A DNA stretch of 64,000 nucleotides from Nannochloropsis oceanica (GCA_004519485.1 CP038111.1:124001-188000); one strand, 5' to 3'; positions 50,462 to 61,341 are shown, counted from the stretch's first letter. Program-made: numbers and translations. Notes: generated from the sequence alone by a model not told the origin.

Positions 50462-51913
50462 ATGGCGACCAATGATATTGACAATGTGGGCGGGGATACA
50501 GACACGAAGACTTTGCAGCGTTTCATCATCTCCGCCACCAAGGACATCCAGTTGACTTTGCTCATGACCTCCATCCAGATGGGCTGCAAGGCTATTGCCC
50601 GTGCCGTGCGCAAGGCCGGCATTGCGGGCTTGTACGGGTTGCACGGATCGGAGAACATCTCCGGAGACCAGGTCAAAAAGCTAGACGTGCTCTCAGATGA
50701 GATCTTTGTCAACTGTCTCAAGGTATGCCGGTCAGGCCAGAAGGACAAGGAAAGCGTGCGTCTGTAGAATTTGCCTTACTTCTCTCGAAGCGTACGTTCA
50801 TCTTCTTCTTCCCTTATTCGTTCTTTTCCCAGGAATCACACTGTTGCGCGGTACTCGTGTCGGAGGAGAGAGATGAACCTATCATCGTGGAGGCCACAAA
50901 GGCTGGTACGTACATAGCGGAGGCAGTACACGTCACCTAGCATTGAGAAAGCACGGCTGATAGGGCATTTCGTTGACTGTCCTTCCCCCCACCCTTGTGA
51001 ACGGCTGCAGGCAAGTATTGTGTGGCATTCGATCCCCTAGACGGGTCGTCCAATATCGATTGCAATGTCTCCACGGGCACTATTTTCGCCGTCTACGAGC
51101 GCGTCTCCCCCTCCGATCAGACAGCCACGTAAGCCACCTTCTCCTTCTTCCCATTGTCACGTCCTTCTCATTATCACGCGTACCATTCTCGTCACTCTTC
51201 CCCTTTTGCATGCCCATCTTAATATTTCTCGTCGGTGCAACGCTGCCCTCTTTCTTATATTGCCCCCCTGTGCTTTTCCTATCAGCGTGGACGACATCCT
51301 GCGGGCGGGCACGGCGATCGTAGCGGCGGGATACTGCATGTACGGGTCGGCGACAGACATGGTGCTGACGTTCGGGCTCGGCGTGCACCGTTTCACGCTG
51401 GACCCCACGCTGGGCGAATTCATCCACACGCAGGGTCCTGTTCAATTTCCAGCCGTGGCCAAGCGTATCTACTCCTGCAACGAGGGCAACTACGCGCTGT
51501 GGGACGAGGCCATGCGCGCCGCCGTGGACGGCTTCAAGCAGCAGGACCCACCTTATGCAGCGCGGTACGTCGGCTCCATGGTCTCAGACGTACACCGCAC
51601 TCTGCTCTACGGAGGTATCTTTCTTTACCCGGCCGACCGCAAGAGCAAGATCGGCAAGCTGCGCGTGCTGTACGAGGGCTTCCCCATGGCCAAGATCGTG
51701 GAGGACGCGGGCGGAATCGCCACTACGGGCCTCTTTCAGGGGAAAATACAGCGCGTACTCAATCTGCACCCCACCGGCGTGCATGATCGCTGCCCCATCA
51801 TCCTCGGTACGCCCTCCGACGTACAGACCGTGCTAGACATCTATGCCCAGGTGTCCGCCGAGACCGCCAAGAGGGAGGCGGCGGCCAAGTCGAAAGAGCT
51901 GGCCCTGTCCTAG
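50462..51913 (+). CDS. FBP: Fructose-1,6-bisphosphatase, class I, probably cytosolic
   Basis: Four exons, 50462-50722, 50833-50905, 51011-51128 and 51286-51913, with GT..AG borders and phases 0, 1 and 2, give 359 residues. Marks of class I FBPase are [31 protein letters not shown] (metal ligands), the active site [20 protein letters not shown] at residue 118, and [20 protein letters not shown], with [20 protein letters not shown] near the C-terminus. It hydrolyses fructose-1,6-bisphosphate in gluconeogenesis. There is no presequence, and the redox-regulated loop of plastid enzymes (with its extra Cys) is missing between SENISG and DQVKKLD, so the cytosolic isoform is likely. The introns are short (105-157 bases). 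Confidence 0.95.
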
Positions 51914-52901
51914 GCGGATGCGTGCATGTAGATTCGACAACATGTCACCTAAAAGACGCTGCATGAAGATGAACAGGACGAACAACTGCAAAACTGGACC
52001 ATAAGAACAAACAGAAGCAGCAGCTACGGCAACAATAACCACAGCCAGATTAAATCTGGCAATTGTACTTACTGGCCAACCAGCCCAGGAGATGTGCTTC
52101 TCTGTATTTGAGAGGGAGGAAGTCAGAGGACGAAGTGGGAAGAAAAACACATTTAAATGAGAGACAGAGACGGAAGACTGCATCTCATTAGGAGTTGTGT
52201 GTGTGTGTGTGTGTTTTTTTTTTTTTTGGCGATTTTATTTTTTCAGTATGGATAGCGGTGGTTAAAAGAACGAAAAGATATTCCGTTGCAGGAAGTGTGG
52301 GGCGTGACGGAAATGTAGGATGGATGGCACAACATGCTGTTGGGTTACCAGGGATTTGAATAAGTTGGAGATGGCATTATGTGATCGATGTCAAAAAAAT
52401 ACGCAATAAGGAAAGAGACGCGCACATGTGGCATGCTGGGTTGGAGTGTTTCGCTTTGTTTTTTTCATCATAGTATGGTCATCCTGTTTTGTTATACATG
52501 GCCCCCCAAAAATCACAATTACATGTATGCACATACGTATGCGTATTGATCTTCTACACCTTACTCTAGCACTTTCTACTTCCTTTTTCCCCGATTAAGT
52601 CCGACGAAGGACCAAAATGTGGACGAGGAGGTACAGGAAGCACTTTTTGTCCTCTTACTTGATCCCATCATGTACTCGTCAACGCTCTATTCTACAATCG
52701 CGCCAAGCAAGCGGACAATTCTGCTTTTCGATGGATCTCGGTCGATGAATAGCAGTTGCCATCAATCGATCATTCCTTAGACTTACCTCGTCGCATAATG
52801 TTCTTGTCTTCAGGACCTATGAGCAAATCGTCTTTTTCTATGATTGGAATATGTATTTGTGTAGCATTATGTACAATTTTGAGGTCCTTCACCTGCTCAT
52901 G
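51914..52901. other. Convergent intergenic region (1 kb)
   Basis: It lies between the 3' ends of FBPase and the kinase gene. A (TG)n run leads into T15 at about 52195-52227. The remainder is mixed and AT-leaning around 52380-52600. No gene is recognised. Confidence 0.5.
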
Positions 52902-55868
52902 TCACATCGGCCCACTTTCAGGACAATTGATAGCCGCGACGACGGCGATCTTTGTAGCCGTCACCTTTTCTTTCTCTTCTTCCATACACCGACACCGCTC
53001 AGCCAACTCGTTCTCGCGGGCTCTGAATTCGGCCTGGTACATCTCGAGGGTTTGCTGATCCTCGAGGGGCAAGAGAGGCTCCGCCAGCAAGGCTTCTATC
53101 ATCAGGCGGGCCTGGGCGTAGAGCTCACGGCCCCGCCCCCACTGCCCGAGCAGCTCCTTGACGGCCCCCTCCTTGGCCAGACTGAGCGCGTGCTTGTATA
53201 GTAACTCCTCGGCCGACCGCGTGACAAGGCCCAGACTCGCCGTCCACTCGCTTCCTTCCATGCTCCCTGCCTCCTTCTGATGTTGCTGCTGCCGCTTATT
53301 CAAATGCACGCGACACTCCTGTGCTCGATCCAAGATGATGCTGAAATGCAGCTCCAGCCACCCTTGCAACAACGAGATACGCTCCTGCAACGAACCGCTC
53401 GACGCCACTCCAGCCCCACTACCACTCCCGCTGCCGGTGACACAGTTGCTGGCATCCCCATCCAGCTGCCCGTCAAGTGAGCCCGGGTGCTGCCAGGCTG
53501 CCAAACGCAAATTGCTAGTATGCGGGCTGCTCCAGTATGCCTGAATGACGTCGATAACCTGGCGCAGAGCCTTGATAGCTGTTCCCACCACCGACAGCGC
53601 CTTCAGGTACAGCACTAGCGCATCCACCAAAAGCGCGACAGCCCTGGTCTCTGCCGTCACTTGGGACTCAGAGGAGGAGGAGCTTATGGAGGAGGTGTTG
53701 GTTCCGGTGATTGAAGATCGACCCTCCTCCTCCTCGTCGGCCCCTTCCTGACAGAGCCCGTTCTCCTGCAACAGGATGGTGTGCATGGCCGAGTGCAGGA
53801 GCCCCAAGCCCGGCGTTGAGCCCCCGCGCCGTAGCGAGAGGCCGGCAATGGCAGCGGCATCTCCGAGGGATGCAATGAGAATGGCATGACGTGTGGAATT
53901 CTCTACGTAGGCCAGCACTCGCAGTGCCCCCTCCAGCGAGTCCATCGACTTGATCGTCACCACCGGCTGCTGCTGCTGGGTCTGCCCCTGCACCACGCAG
54001 CCCAAAGGCTGTTGCATGTACAAAGTCCCGTGCAGTCCCGCAAGTGGCCCGCCATTATCCGATCCCTCTTGCTGCTGTTGCTGCTGCTGCCGCTGCTGCT
54101 GATAGTGATGGTGGAAGGAGGGCGAGACGGCGGGGCGATGGCAGTTCCGGCGGTGTTGGCCCTGGTCTGTTGAAGAGGGCACGTCGTGTGGCACCCCGGC
54201 GTTGACAATCACGAAACCGTCCGACTCCACACTTTCAGCCCCATCTATGCCCCCCTGGAGGCCCCCACCTCCCACGCCACCCGAGGACGAGGCGGACGAG
54301 GAGGAGGACGAGGAGGAGGACGAAGGAGAACACCGGGTCATGGAGGAGGCGGTCACCGACGTGGAGCGCCCGTGGCCCGAAAGCGCCACGGCTCCAGGTG
54401 GACTTGCGGTCAGTGGCTTAAAGGGGTTCACGCGCGGGGTGGGTGGGGCCGCCATAGGGTTGATGCTGTTGCTGTTGCCGTTGGTCTGGAAGGGCAGCAT
54501 GATGGGTCTCGCCAAAGGCGCGCGGCTACTGACCGCGGTCGTGGCAGCGGTGGCGACAGTGCCCGCCAAGATGAGCCCTTCAAAATCGCCATCAATCATC
54601 TTCCTGCTCACATTATGCCCTCGCTGGCGCTGGGCCACGGGTTGCTCCAAAGAGGGACTGGAGGTCCCCGTGGCGACGCCCAGAAAAGGCGACTCCGCCA
54701 TTGCCATCCGCCTCGTGGGCGTGGCCACGTCGGACGGGGCGACAGTGGAAGAAGGGGGCGAAAAAGAAGAGGGTTGCGCAGCAAGCACAGAGGGTGGACG
54801 AGAGTGGTCGATTCTCTCCTTTTCCCTTCCATGCCCATGCCCCAGCGGCAGGCCCCCGGCCCTAGTGTTCCTGCTGCTACCGCTACTGCTATTGTTGCTC
54901 CTGGTGGTGGATGTCGTCTCGTCCTGCCGGATCAGGGTGGCCACGTGATGGTTCTCGTGGTCGTCGAGGAGGATGCCGCTACTTTTCATATCAATAAAGT
55001 CGTTCCGGAAGAAATCCTCGAAGGAGATGCGCTCCAGGGGCTCGCGCTTGAGCAGGCGCTGGAGGAGGGCGAGGCAGGGTCGAGAAAGGTCCACGTCGCC
55101 AGGGATCTGCAGCGGCCGTTTAATGACTTTGAGCAGCTCCACCTGATTTTGTGCGGCAAAGGGCGGACGGCCAGCAACCATCTCGAAGAGCACGGCGCCC
55201 ACGGACCACAAGTCGGCCTTGGCGTTGTATTGGTTCTGGCCCAGAATCTCGGGCGCCATGTACAGCGGGGACCCGCACAGCGTCTCGGCCATGGAGCTGC
55301 CCTCCAAGTGGCGTGCGAAGCCAAAGTCGGCGATTTTGAGGACGGCCCACGGGGAGTTCTCGGTCAGCAGCAGGTTCTGCGGCTTAATGTCACGATGAAC
55401 AAGGTTGCGGTCGTTCAGGAACTTGAGGCCGGCTGCCAGGTGGCGCAGGAAATGCTGGGCCGTGGCCTCCCCCAGGCGTGCGCCCGGCTGATGCTTGATA
55501 AATCGCTGCAGGTCGCCGCCGCGGCAGTACTCGAGGATGATGTAGATGTGTCTGTCGCTGCGCTCGATGTCGTACAGGCTCACAATGTTGCGGTGCGCAT
55601 GGTTCTTGAGGATGGATATCTCCGACTCCAGGTTCTCCTGCAGCTTCAGCGTCAGCCGCTCCTGCGAAATGTCCTTGATGGCAGCCTCTTCACTTGTCTC
55701 CACATGCACGGCACGGTACACCGTGGCGAAGGACCCCTTGCCCAGCTTCTCCAGTCGGTGGTAGTTCGGGGGACCATTCCGCGTTGAGGACGTGGCGGTG
55801 AGGTTGGATGCGTAGGAGGGAGAGGGAGCGAGTACGGAAACGCTCCTGACGGTTGTGTCGGTGCTCAT
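52902..55868 (-). CDS. ATG1: ATG1/ULK-type serine/threonine protein kinase
   Basis: A 988-residue single-exon protein. The kinase domain is residues 36-295: LGKGSFATVYRAVH (P-loop), Lys65 in AAIKDIS, HRDIKPQNLLL at 158, DFG at 181-183, and the activation segment GSPLYMAPEILGQNQYNAKA. The motif EYCRGGDLQRFIK and the segment after DFG (FARHLEGSSMAETLCG) are those of ATG1/ULK. Residues 300-640 are Ser/Gln/His-rich and probably disordered. The C-terminal 340 residues are mainly helical and probably hold the paired MIT-like (EAT) domain, with LVDALVLYLKALSVVGTAIK and LYKHALSLAKEGAVKELLGQ, which bind ATG13. The kinase starts autophagy. An ATG1/ULK3 split cannot be settled by eye. Confidence 0.92.
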   Translation of the reverse strand: MSTDTTVRSVSVLAPSPSYASNLTATSSTRNGPPNYHRLEKLGKGSFATVYRAVHVETSEEAAIKDISQERLTLKLQENLESEISILKNHAHRNIVSLYDIERSDRHIYIILEYCRGGDLQRFIKHQPGARLGEATAQHFLRHLAAGLKFLNDRNLVHRDIKPQNLLLTENSPWAVLKIADFGFARHLEGSSMAETLCGSPLYMAPEILGQNQYNAKADLWSVGAVLFEMVAGRPPFAAQNQVELLKVIKRPLQIPGDVDLSRPCLALLQRLLKREPLERISFEDFFRNDFIDMKSSGILLDDHENHHVATLIRQDETTSTTRSNNSSSGSSRNTRAGGLPLGHGHGREKERIDHSRPPSVLAAQPSSFSPPSSTVAPSDVATPTRRMAMAESPFLGVATGTSSPSLEQPVAQRQRGHNVSRKMIDGDFEGLILAGTVATAATTAVSSRAPLARPIMLPFQTNGNSNSINPMAAPPTPRVNPFKPLTASPPGAVALSGHGRSTSVTASSMTRCSPSSSSSSSSSSASSSGGVGGGGLQGGIDGAESVESDGFVIVNAGVPHDVPSSTDQGQHRRNCHRPAVSPSFHHHYQQQRQQQQQQQEGSDNGGPLAGLHGTLYMQQPLGCVVQGQTQQQQPVVTIKSMDSLEGALRVLAYVENSTRHAILIASLGDAAAIAGLSLRRGGSTPGLGLLHSAMHTILLQENGLCQEGADEEEEGRSSITGTNTSSISSSSSESQVTAETRAVALLVDALVLYLKALSVVGTAIKALRQVIDVIQAYWSSPHTSNLRLAAWQHPGSLDGQLDGDASNCVTGSGSGSGAGVASSGSLQERISLLQGWLELHFSIILDRAQECRVHLNKRQQQHQKEAGSMEGSEWTASLGLVTRSAEELLYKHALSLAKEGAVKELLGQWGRGRELYAQARLMIEALLAEPLLPLEDQQTLEMYQAEFRARENELAERCRCMEEEKEKVTATKIAVVAAINCPESGPM

Positions 55869-56639
55869 GTTCGTCTAGGCACTCGATCTATGCTGACATG
55901 TACATATACCTACGAAGCTATGCTTTCAGCTTCTAGCTTCCGTGGGTTGGTCCTTTGTGTTAATTATGAATCGAAAGCGGTACGCGAAGATAAATTGAGT
56001 GTTCCTAAGTACCTAGATGTATAGCTTGCTAGCCTCTTTTCCTGCGAAGTGGAAAGCTGAGGGATGCCCTCGATTGAGGGTGGCGCCTGCGCTGCAGATT
56101 AGGAGGGGTCTCTCCCTTGCTCCTTGCCTCTTGAAGCCACGACCGTGCTTTTGAGAAGCTTTGGAAAACAGCTCCCTTCTCCGCCTGGTATGGCGTATTG
56201 TGGAAAGAAATACGCTACGCCAGGGACCTGTATGAGCGTGTGTGTGCGTTTGTGTGTGTGTGTTTGTGTATGTGCGCATGGTGCGTATGACTTCGTCTGG
56301 CACAATCTGAGCATCAGGCGTGATAACGGATGATGAGCAAGCGAGTCAGGCGGTGCTGTAGCACAGTTTATATTCTCCCCGGCTTAATGAGAGCATCTGT
56401 GTCCTACCTGCGTCCTTGGTTTTAGCATGTGAAGGCGCAGTGAAGGGTGGAAGGGACAAGACAATGCTTTGGATTCGCGGCAATCGTTCTGCCAACCGAC
56501 GATATGACGAGACATATGGAGAGTGCCCGAGCGGCAAAATTTTCCTTCAAAATGCAAGAGCAGAACTATTGCATCAAGAAGAGCAAACGGTATTGGTTAA
56601 TGCCTCCACTCATTCTCTTTTGGATTTTGACCGTTGTAG
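55869..56639. other. Intergenic region upstream of the kinase gene
   Basis: It holds the ATG1 promoter and the 3' end of the next minus gene. A GTGTGCGTTTGTGTGTGTG stretch lies at 56235-56275. No gene is supported. Confidence 0.45.
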
Positions 56640-57487
56640 TTAGTCTTCTGTCAAGACCAAGAGTCTCTCACAAACAAAAATCTGGACCCGATTGAGATAC
56701 CCGACCCCCAAATTTTGAAGAGCCCCCCGCTTGAGCGCGATATTCCGAGATTGCTCCAGGATGATAGCCACTGAGGTTGCCACCAGGGGGACGTATCCCA
56801 GTGCTTTCTCGTCTTGTTCCTTACTGGCCGTTTCTTTTTCGTCCGCCAGTGGCTCTGCGTACACCACCGCTGCTGGTATCGCATCGTTTCTGATCTCTTC
56901 CTCCTCCTCCTCCTCCTCCTCCTCCTCCTCCTCCTCCTCCTCCTTTTCCTCCTCCTCCTCCTCCTCCTCCTCCACCCCCGCCACCATGCTATCCATGCCC
57001 TCCTCCTTACCCATGCTATCCATGCCCTCCTCCTTACCCAAGCCTCTTTCCTCCTCTTCATCGCCTCTCATAAACATTTCCTCCCTCAGCTCGCAAGTCT
57101 TATCTACGTGAAGGTGGCTGTCGCTTTTCTTTGCCGTTCCTCCGTACGGATCCATGCCGTCCTGCAGGCCTACAATCTATGTAAGAGAGGAGGAGGAACG
57201 GATAGAGTTTAGCCAATGGGCTGTACAAGATTATGCTTTTGCATCTAAGACGGCGTGCTTACCTCCTCAAAGTGTTTCCAATTGTTATGCGGAAAAGAGG
57301 GGTGCCAAAGCAAAAATGAAGGCATGGGCAGAGGCCGTCGAGCCGCCTCAACAAAAATCACGACCTCTTCCCAGCTCAAAGGGCCGTGAAGGATCACACT
57401 TCGCTGCTGTTCCTCCAAGGACTCACTGCGATTTTCAACGTTGGCCACATGCCAGTTATTCTTCAAGTCGAGGACCAGGATTGACAT
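56640..57487 (-). CDS. Hypothetical two-exon protein with a poly-Glu stretch
   Basis: Two exons, 57487-57263 and 57176-56640, joined by GTAAGC...ACATAG in phase 0, give 253 residues. Residues 1-75 look like a small globular domain: SILVLDLKNNWHVANVENRS, then EEVVIFVEAARRPLPMPSF and LLWHPSFPHNNWKHFEE. After a basic-polar part and two copies of GKEEGMDSM come two long Glu runs from GAG repeats. The end, ALGYVPLVATSVAIILEQSRNIALKR, is hydrophobic. I recognise no family. An upstream exon is possible, and the last 30 residues may be read-through into an intron. The exon-like borders and balanced first exon support a real gene. Confidence 0.5.
56898..56972. repeat. TCC/GAG trinucleotide microsatellite
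   Basis: Two blocks of TCC (about 15 and 7 units, split by TTTTCC) are read as GAG on the minus strand and code poly-Glu in the hypothetical protein. Confidence 0.95.
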
Positions 57488-58237
57488 GCCTGTCGGTCTT
57501 GGGGGTTTGAGGGGAGGAAGAGAAAGTGAGATAGGGGGCTTCAGGAAGTTTGGTGAAAAGGGATTTCAAAGAAAAGGTAACTATGAAAAGCATGAATGTC
57601 TGCACTATGCGTAGAGCGACGAGATAAAGAGGTATGAGGGAAGAAAGGGATGGAGATGAAGAAAGAGAAGCAGCAGGAGAAGCGGGAGGAGGAGGAGAAG
57701 GGGGAAGAGGAAAAGCAGGAGGAGAAGAGGAAGAGGAGGAGGAGAAAAAAGAAGAAGAACGGAAGGAAGAGGAGGAGGAGGAGGAGGGGGAGGAGGAGGA
57801 GAGGAGGAGAGGAGGAGAAGAAGAAGAAAAAGAAGAGGAAGAAGAAAATGAGGAGAAGAAGGAGAGGGGCAAGAGGGGGAGGAGGAGGAGAAGGAGGAGA
57901 GGTGGAGAAAAGAGGAAGAATAGCCGAGATGCACTGTTATTTGCACATTATTTGTTCTTGCCTTTCTCATGCATTACCACGGGGTCAGTAAATCTGAATC
58001 AGGCCACACATAGAAAGAAATGCACGGGCACGGACATGTCCTTTCCGTCTGCAACGGATCGATCGTGAGCGATTCAATCAATCACCATCATCAGCGAGCC
58101 TGCACCCCCAACCCTGCTTCTATAACGATCAGGCAGCCCGTCCAATGCATCACCCACACAGCGTACATAACCACGACCACACAAATATAAAGAGGCAATT
58201 AAGCAACCAGCAGCAAGGCAATCTCTCGACGACAGCC
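57488..58237. promoter_or_regulatory. Divergent region with a purine-rich tract
   Basis: This spacer between the hypothetical gene and the Mo25 gene holds two promoters. Most of 57640-57915 is a GAGGAA/GGAGGAGA purine tract of almost 280 bases. Long Glu/Arg frames on one strand and Ser/Pro frames on the other are products of that repeat. Confidence 0.5.
57640..57915. repeat. Long GGA/GAA purine tract
   Basis: Irregular GAG, GAA and GGA triplets extend over about 275 bases with only scattered pyrimidines. Such homopurine DNA can form triplex structures. Confidence 0.9.
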
Positions 58238-60066
58238 ATGCCAACCGGCGGCTCCAGTTTCCTGCAGAGCTTGACGAAGCGCAAGAAGTCACCCGAGACG
58301 CTCGTCAAACTGGCAGTAGCATGCCTGCAAGAATTACCCGCCTCGGAGGACGAGAGTTGGACTTGTCCCACGGCCGAGGGAGTTAAGCCACTCACTGGGG
58401 CTTTGGGAGGGCTCAGCCTCGACGAGGCGGTAAACGCCAAGCAGCCGCCAAAACATGTGGACAGCGACGACCTAAGCGTTTCGGGGCAGTCCATCTCGTC
58501 ATCCACTGCCTCGAGTGGCAGCGACGCGGCCGTGTCTCGGCGGCCCAGCTTTTTCTTGAGCGCTTTTGGCAAGAAGGAGTCCTCTTCTAATTCGGCAGAC
58601 CCTGGGTCGGCGGCGCCACACTCGCAATCCAGCCTGGGCTCCAGTGGGGAAAGCGGGGCGGCCGACACAACAACCAAATCTGGGCGGCCGGGTTCCCTTT
58701 TGGTGAGCAAGTTCTTCTCGGACTCAAGCCGGAAGCCTGCACCCCTGAGCCCGCATGGGTCGGGGCTATCGCAATCGGCGAGCCTGGGTCAGACGGGTGC
58801 GGAGGACGGCACGGTGATGGAGCGGCTGGCAAAGCGGCTGGCGCAGATGAAGCTGGTGCTGTACGGGGACGGCGAGAAGGAGGTAGACAAAGACAAGTGT
58901 GTGGACCTGGCCGAAAATATTATCAAAGAAGGGCTCATGCCTTTGCTGCTGGACCGATTCACGAATCTACCGTTCGAGGCCCGCAAGGACGCGGCCCAGA
59001 TTTTTAACAACATCGCCCGCCACAACCACGGAGGCTTCGCTGACCCCTACATCGCCGACCAGCACTTTTCAATCATGGAACAGCTCATCAATGTACGCAG
59101 GCATCTGATTGGATAGGTTCAAAGGGAGACCTGTATAGGTTCATCGTGCTTACATCTCATCTCTCTTCTATCTCTCCACAGGGCTATGGCCACCCCGAGG
59201 TGGCTCTGAACTGTGGGTCGATGCTGCGGGAGGCGGCCCGGCATGAAAAGGTGGCACGGCGGGTTCTGTTCTCGCCACACATCTGGGCATTTTTTGATAC
59301 GTACGTGCACCTGCCAAACTTCGACGTGGCCTCGGACTCGTTCGCCACGCTGCGCGACCTACTGACCAAACACAAGGCCGTGGCAGCCGACTTCCTAGAG
59401 AAGGAGTACGACCTCGTCTTCAGCAAATATCGCAGCCTGCTCGCCTCCGACAACTACGTCACTCGCCGCATGTCCCTCAAGATGCTGGGCGAGATCCTCC
59501 TCGATCGCTCGAATTTCAACGTCATGTAAGTTGTTTGTTATCGTGTTTTTTGGTACTTCAACTCAACTGCACTAGGTACTTGATTACCATCACTCGATCA
59601 TCGACATGAACTAGACCGGAGGCGTTGACAGTCTTGATTTTGGCGTGAGGGAGGTTGCTGTTGGAGCAGCAATTAAAGCTACATAATTCACACAGACACT
59701 ACGTGCAGACAGAGGCATGACTTCTGGGAGCCGATGCCGATTGTCTCACCACGACTCTCAATCTCCCTCTCCCTGTACTTCAGGATGCGATATATCTCGT
59801 CGAAGGAGAATCTGAAGACGATCATGAATCTGCTGCGCGACAAGAGCGCATCCATCCAGTTCGAAGCCTTCCACGTGTTCAAGGTGTTTGTGGCCAACCC
59901 CAAAAAGCCTCCAGAGATAGTCAAGATCCTTGTCACGAATCGGGACAAGCTCGTCAGCTACCTGACCCACTTCCACACTGACAAGGACGACGACCAGTTT
60001 CGCGAGGAAAAGGCTCTACTTGTCAATACGCTCGCCAAGCTTGAGTACGAAGAGCCCCCCAAGTAG
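58238..60066 (+). CDS. Mo25/CAB39-like protein with a long Ser-rich insert
   Basis: Three exons, 58238-59092, 59182-59525 and 59784-60066, with phases 0 and 2, give 493 residues; an in-frame ATG at 58145 would add 31. Residues 1-30 match the Mo25 N-terminus (SLTKRKKSPETLVKLAVACL). Then comes an insert of about 150 residues, rich in Ser, Gly and Pro, without counterpart in animal Mo25 (about 340 residues). The armadillo-like body follows: ERLAKRLAQMKLVLYGDGEK, ARKDAAQIFNNIARHNHGGF, FFDTYVHLPNFDVASDSFAT, LASDNYVTRRMSLKMLGEIL and SASIQFEAFHVFKVFVANP. Mo25 is the scaffold that activates STE20/LKB1-type kinases and controls polarity and cytokinesis. Confidence 0.94.
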
Positions 60067-60345
60067 AAGGACAGCGGGACAAAGAGGAAGAGCGAGCGCG
60101 ACAAAAAGCAGGGTTGCGGACGAGAGGTGTCGCCACACAGTAGCGACTCAAAGCAAGGTCAACGTCAGGATTTTGTAGGACCAAGAAAGGAAAAAGAAAT
60201 GTCTTTGAGCGGAATATGTATCTCATTTAATTTGACGAGCTAGGGCGCGGTGGGGTGTCCACTCAAGCGAGTGAAAATAACACCCAACCTCACGGCTCTG
60301 CTTTGCCTACGAAAAATACATCGTCTTTTCTTTTGTTTCTGCCGG

Positions 60346-61341
60346 TCACTGCACTTCCTGTAATAGATGCTGCTGTATTTGTCGTTGGAGATCTGTGCCG
60401 TTGCGTACGTATAGGCTCGTGATTGCGCCGAAGCGTGTGCTGTGGGTCAAGGTAACCCGGAGCTCGTGGTCTAAGAAGGCCGTCTCTACAAAGGTCCCGT
60501 TGGGGTCGAACGCGTCGAAGGGCACCACCCGCTGCACGGCCCGGATGAGTGCATCTGGGTTACGGGGGGCACGATTCATGCTCATATCGTGCTCCACCTC
60601 CCCCATTTCTAATAAGCCTCGGCTGTTGACCTCGTAGCTGCTGCGGACGACCAAGGCCCCCGCCAAGCCAGTATCCCCTTCCTCGCTCGCCGTGCACTCC
60701 CATTTAACTGTATTGATGATGCACCCTTTCGTCACGTTTGGAATTAGTATTTGTTGAAAATCACTCAGCACCATCTGCGTGGCGGCCATCGGTGCAGGGC
60801 CTCCTAAGGCTGCCGCGGCCGCCCCTGCGGCCCAATCCTCCTCCTCAGCGGGACCCAAGAGATCCAGGAAATTGTCCTCGTCCTCCTCCTCTCTTTCATC
60901 CTCAGCAAGCAGGCTGCGCGCCTCTGCCACTTTACGCCGCACTGTCCAGGAATTGTATATGTTCAACCAACTGCCTTGCAGTAGCAAATTCATAAAGGGC
61001 AAGGTTTGAGGGGGCACGTACTTCTCCTTGAGCTGGCCCACGACAAAGTCAATGCGCTGGGCGATGGATTCTTCCCTCCCTTCTCTGACATCCTCCGGCA
61101 TGGTGACCAGAGTCAAAAGCTCCTCCCGGTGCTTGATGCTGGACGAAAAGGCGGAGCTGGTGGGCGCGATAGCAAAGGCGGGGTCCGTGGTGGTGGATGC
61201 TGCTAGTACTTGGCACTTCCAGAGTCTGGGAATAAGAAAGGCAGACGATCTACGGCAAATTCCTGGCAGCCCAACAATTAAGAGCATTCCCTTCCTAGCT
61301 TTGCTGCCAGCCCGGCAACGCATGCTTGGCAATCGACCCAT
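60346..61341 (-). CDS. Plastid-targeted lipocalin-like (PAP/fibrillin-like) protein
   Basis: The start at 61341 gives 331 residues; in-frame ATGs at 61476, 61323 and 61287 are alternatives. A hydrophobic segment MLLIVGLPGICRRSSA precedes FLIPRL, the plastid-type cleavage site. Residues 75-150 are helical (AQRIDFVVGQLKEKYVPPQT) with LLQGSWLNIYNSW, the G.W..Y pattern that starts the PAP/fibrillin lipocalin barrel. Later strands include GCIINTVKWEC, LVVRSSYEV and ALIRAVQRVVPFDAF. FVETAFLDHELRVT is near the end. The middle (EEDEDNFLDLLGPAEEEDW) is acidic. The match is weaker than for the gene at 829 and the ligand is unknown. Confidence 0.65.
   Translation of the reverse strand: MGRLPSMRCRAGSKARKGMLLIVGLPGICRRSSAFLIPRLWKCQVLAASTTTDPAFAIAPTSSAFSSSIKHREELLTLVTMPEDVREGREESIAQRIDFVVGQLKEKYVPPQTLPFMNLLLQGSWLNIYNSWTVRRKVAEARSLLAEDEREEEDEDNFLDLLGPAEEEDWAAGAAAAALGGPAPMAATQMVLSDFQQILIPNVTKGCIINTVKWECTASEEGDTGLAGALVVRSSYEVNSRGLLEMGEVEHDMSMNRAPRNPDALIRAVQRVVPFDAFDPNGTFVETAFLDHELRVTLTHSTRFGAITSLYVRNGTDLQRQIQQHLLQEVQ

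Noticed and set aside
54186-55787. A plus-strand frame of 533 codons opposite the ATG1 kinase
   Set aside because: It is the antisense shadow of a GC-rich conserved kinase gene; the minus strand has all kinase motifs and the plus reading has none.
57605-58068. Long Glu/Arg and Ser/Pro frames at the purine tract
   Set aside because: They are direct translations of the GGA/GAA repeat in every frame and carry no other information.
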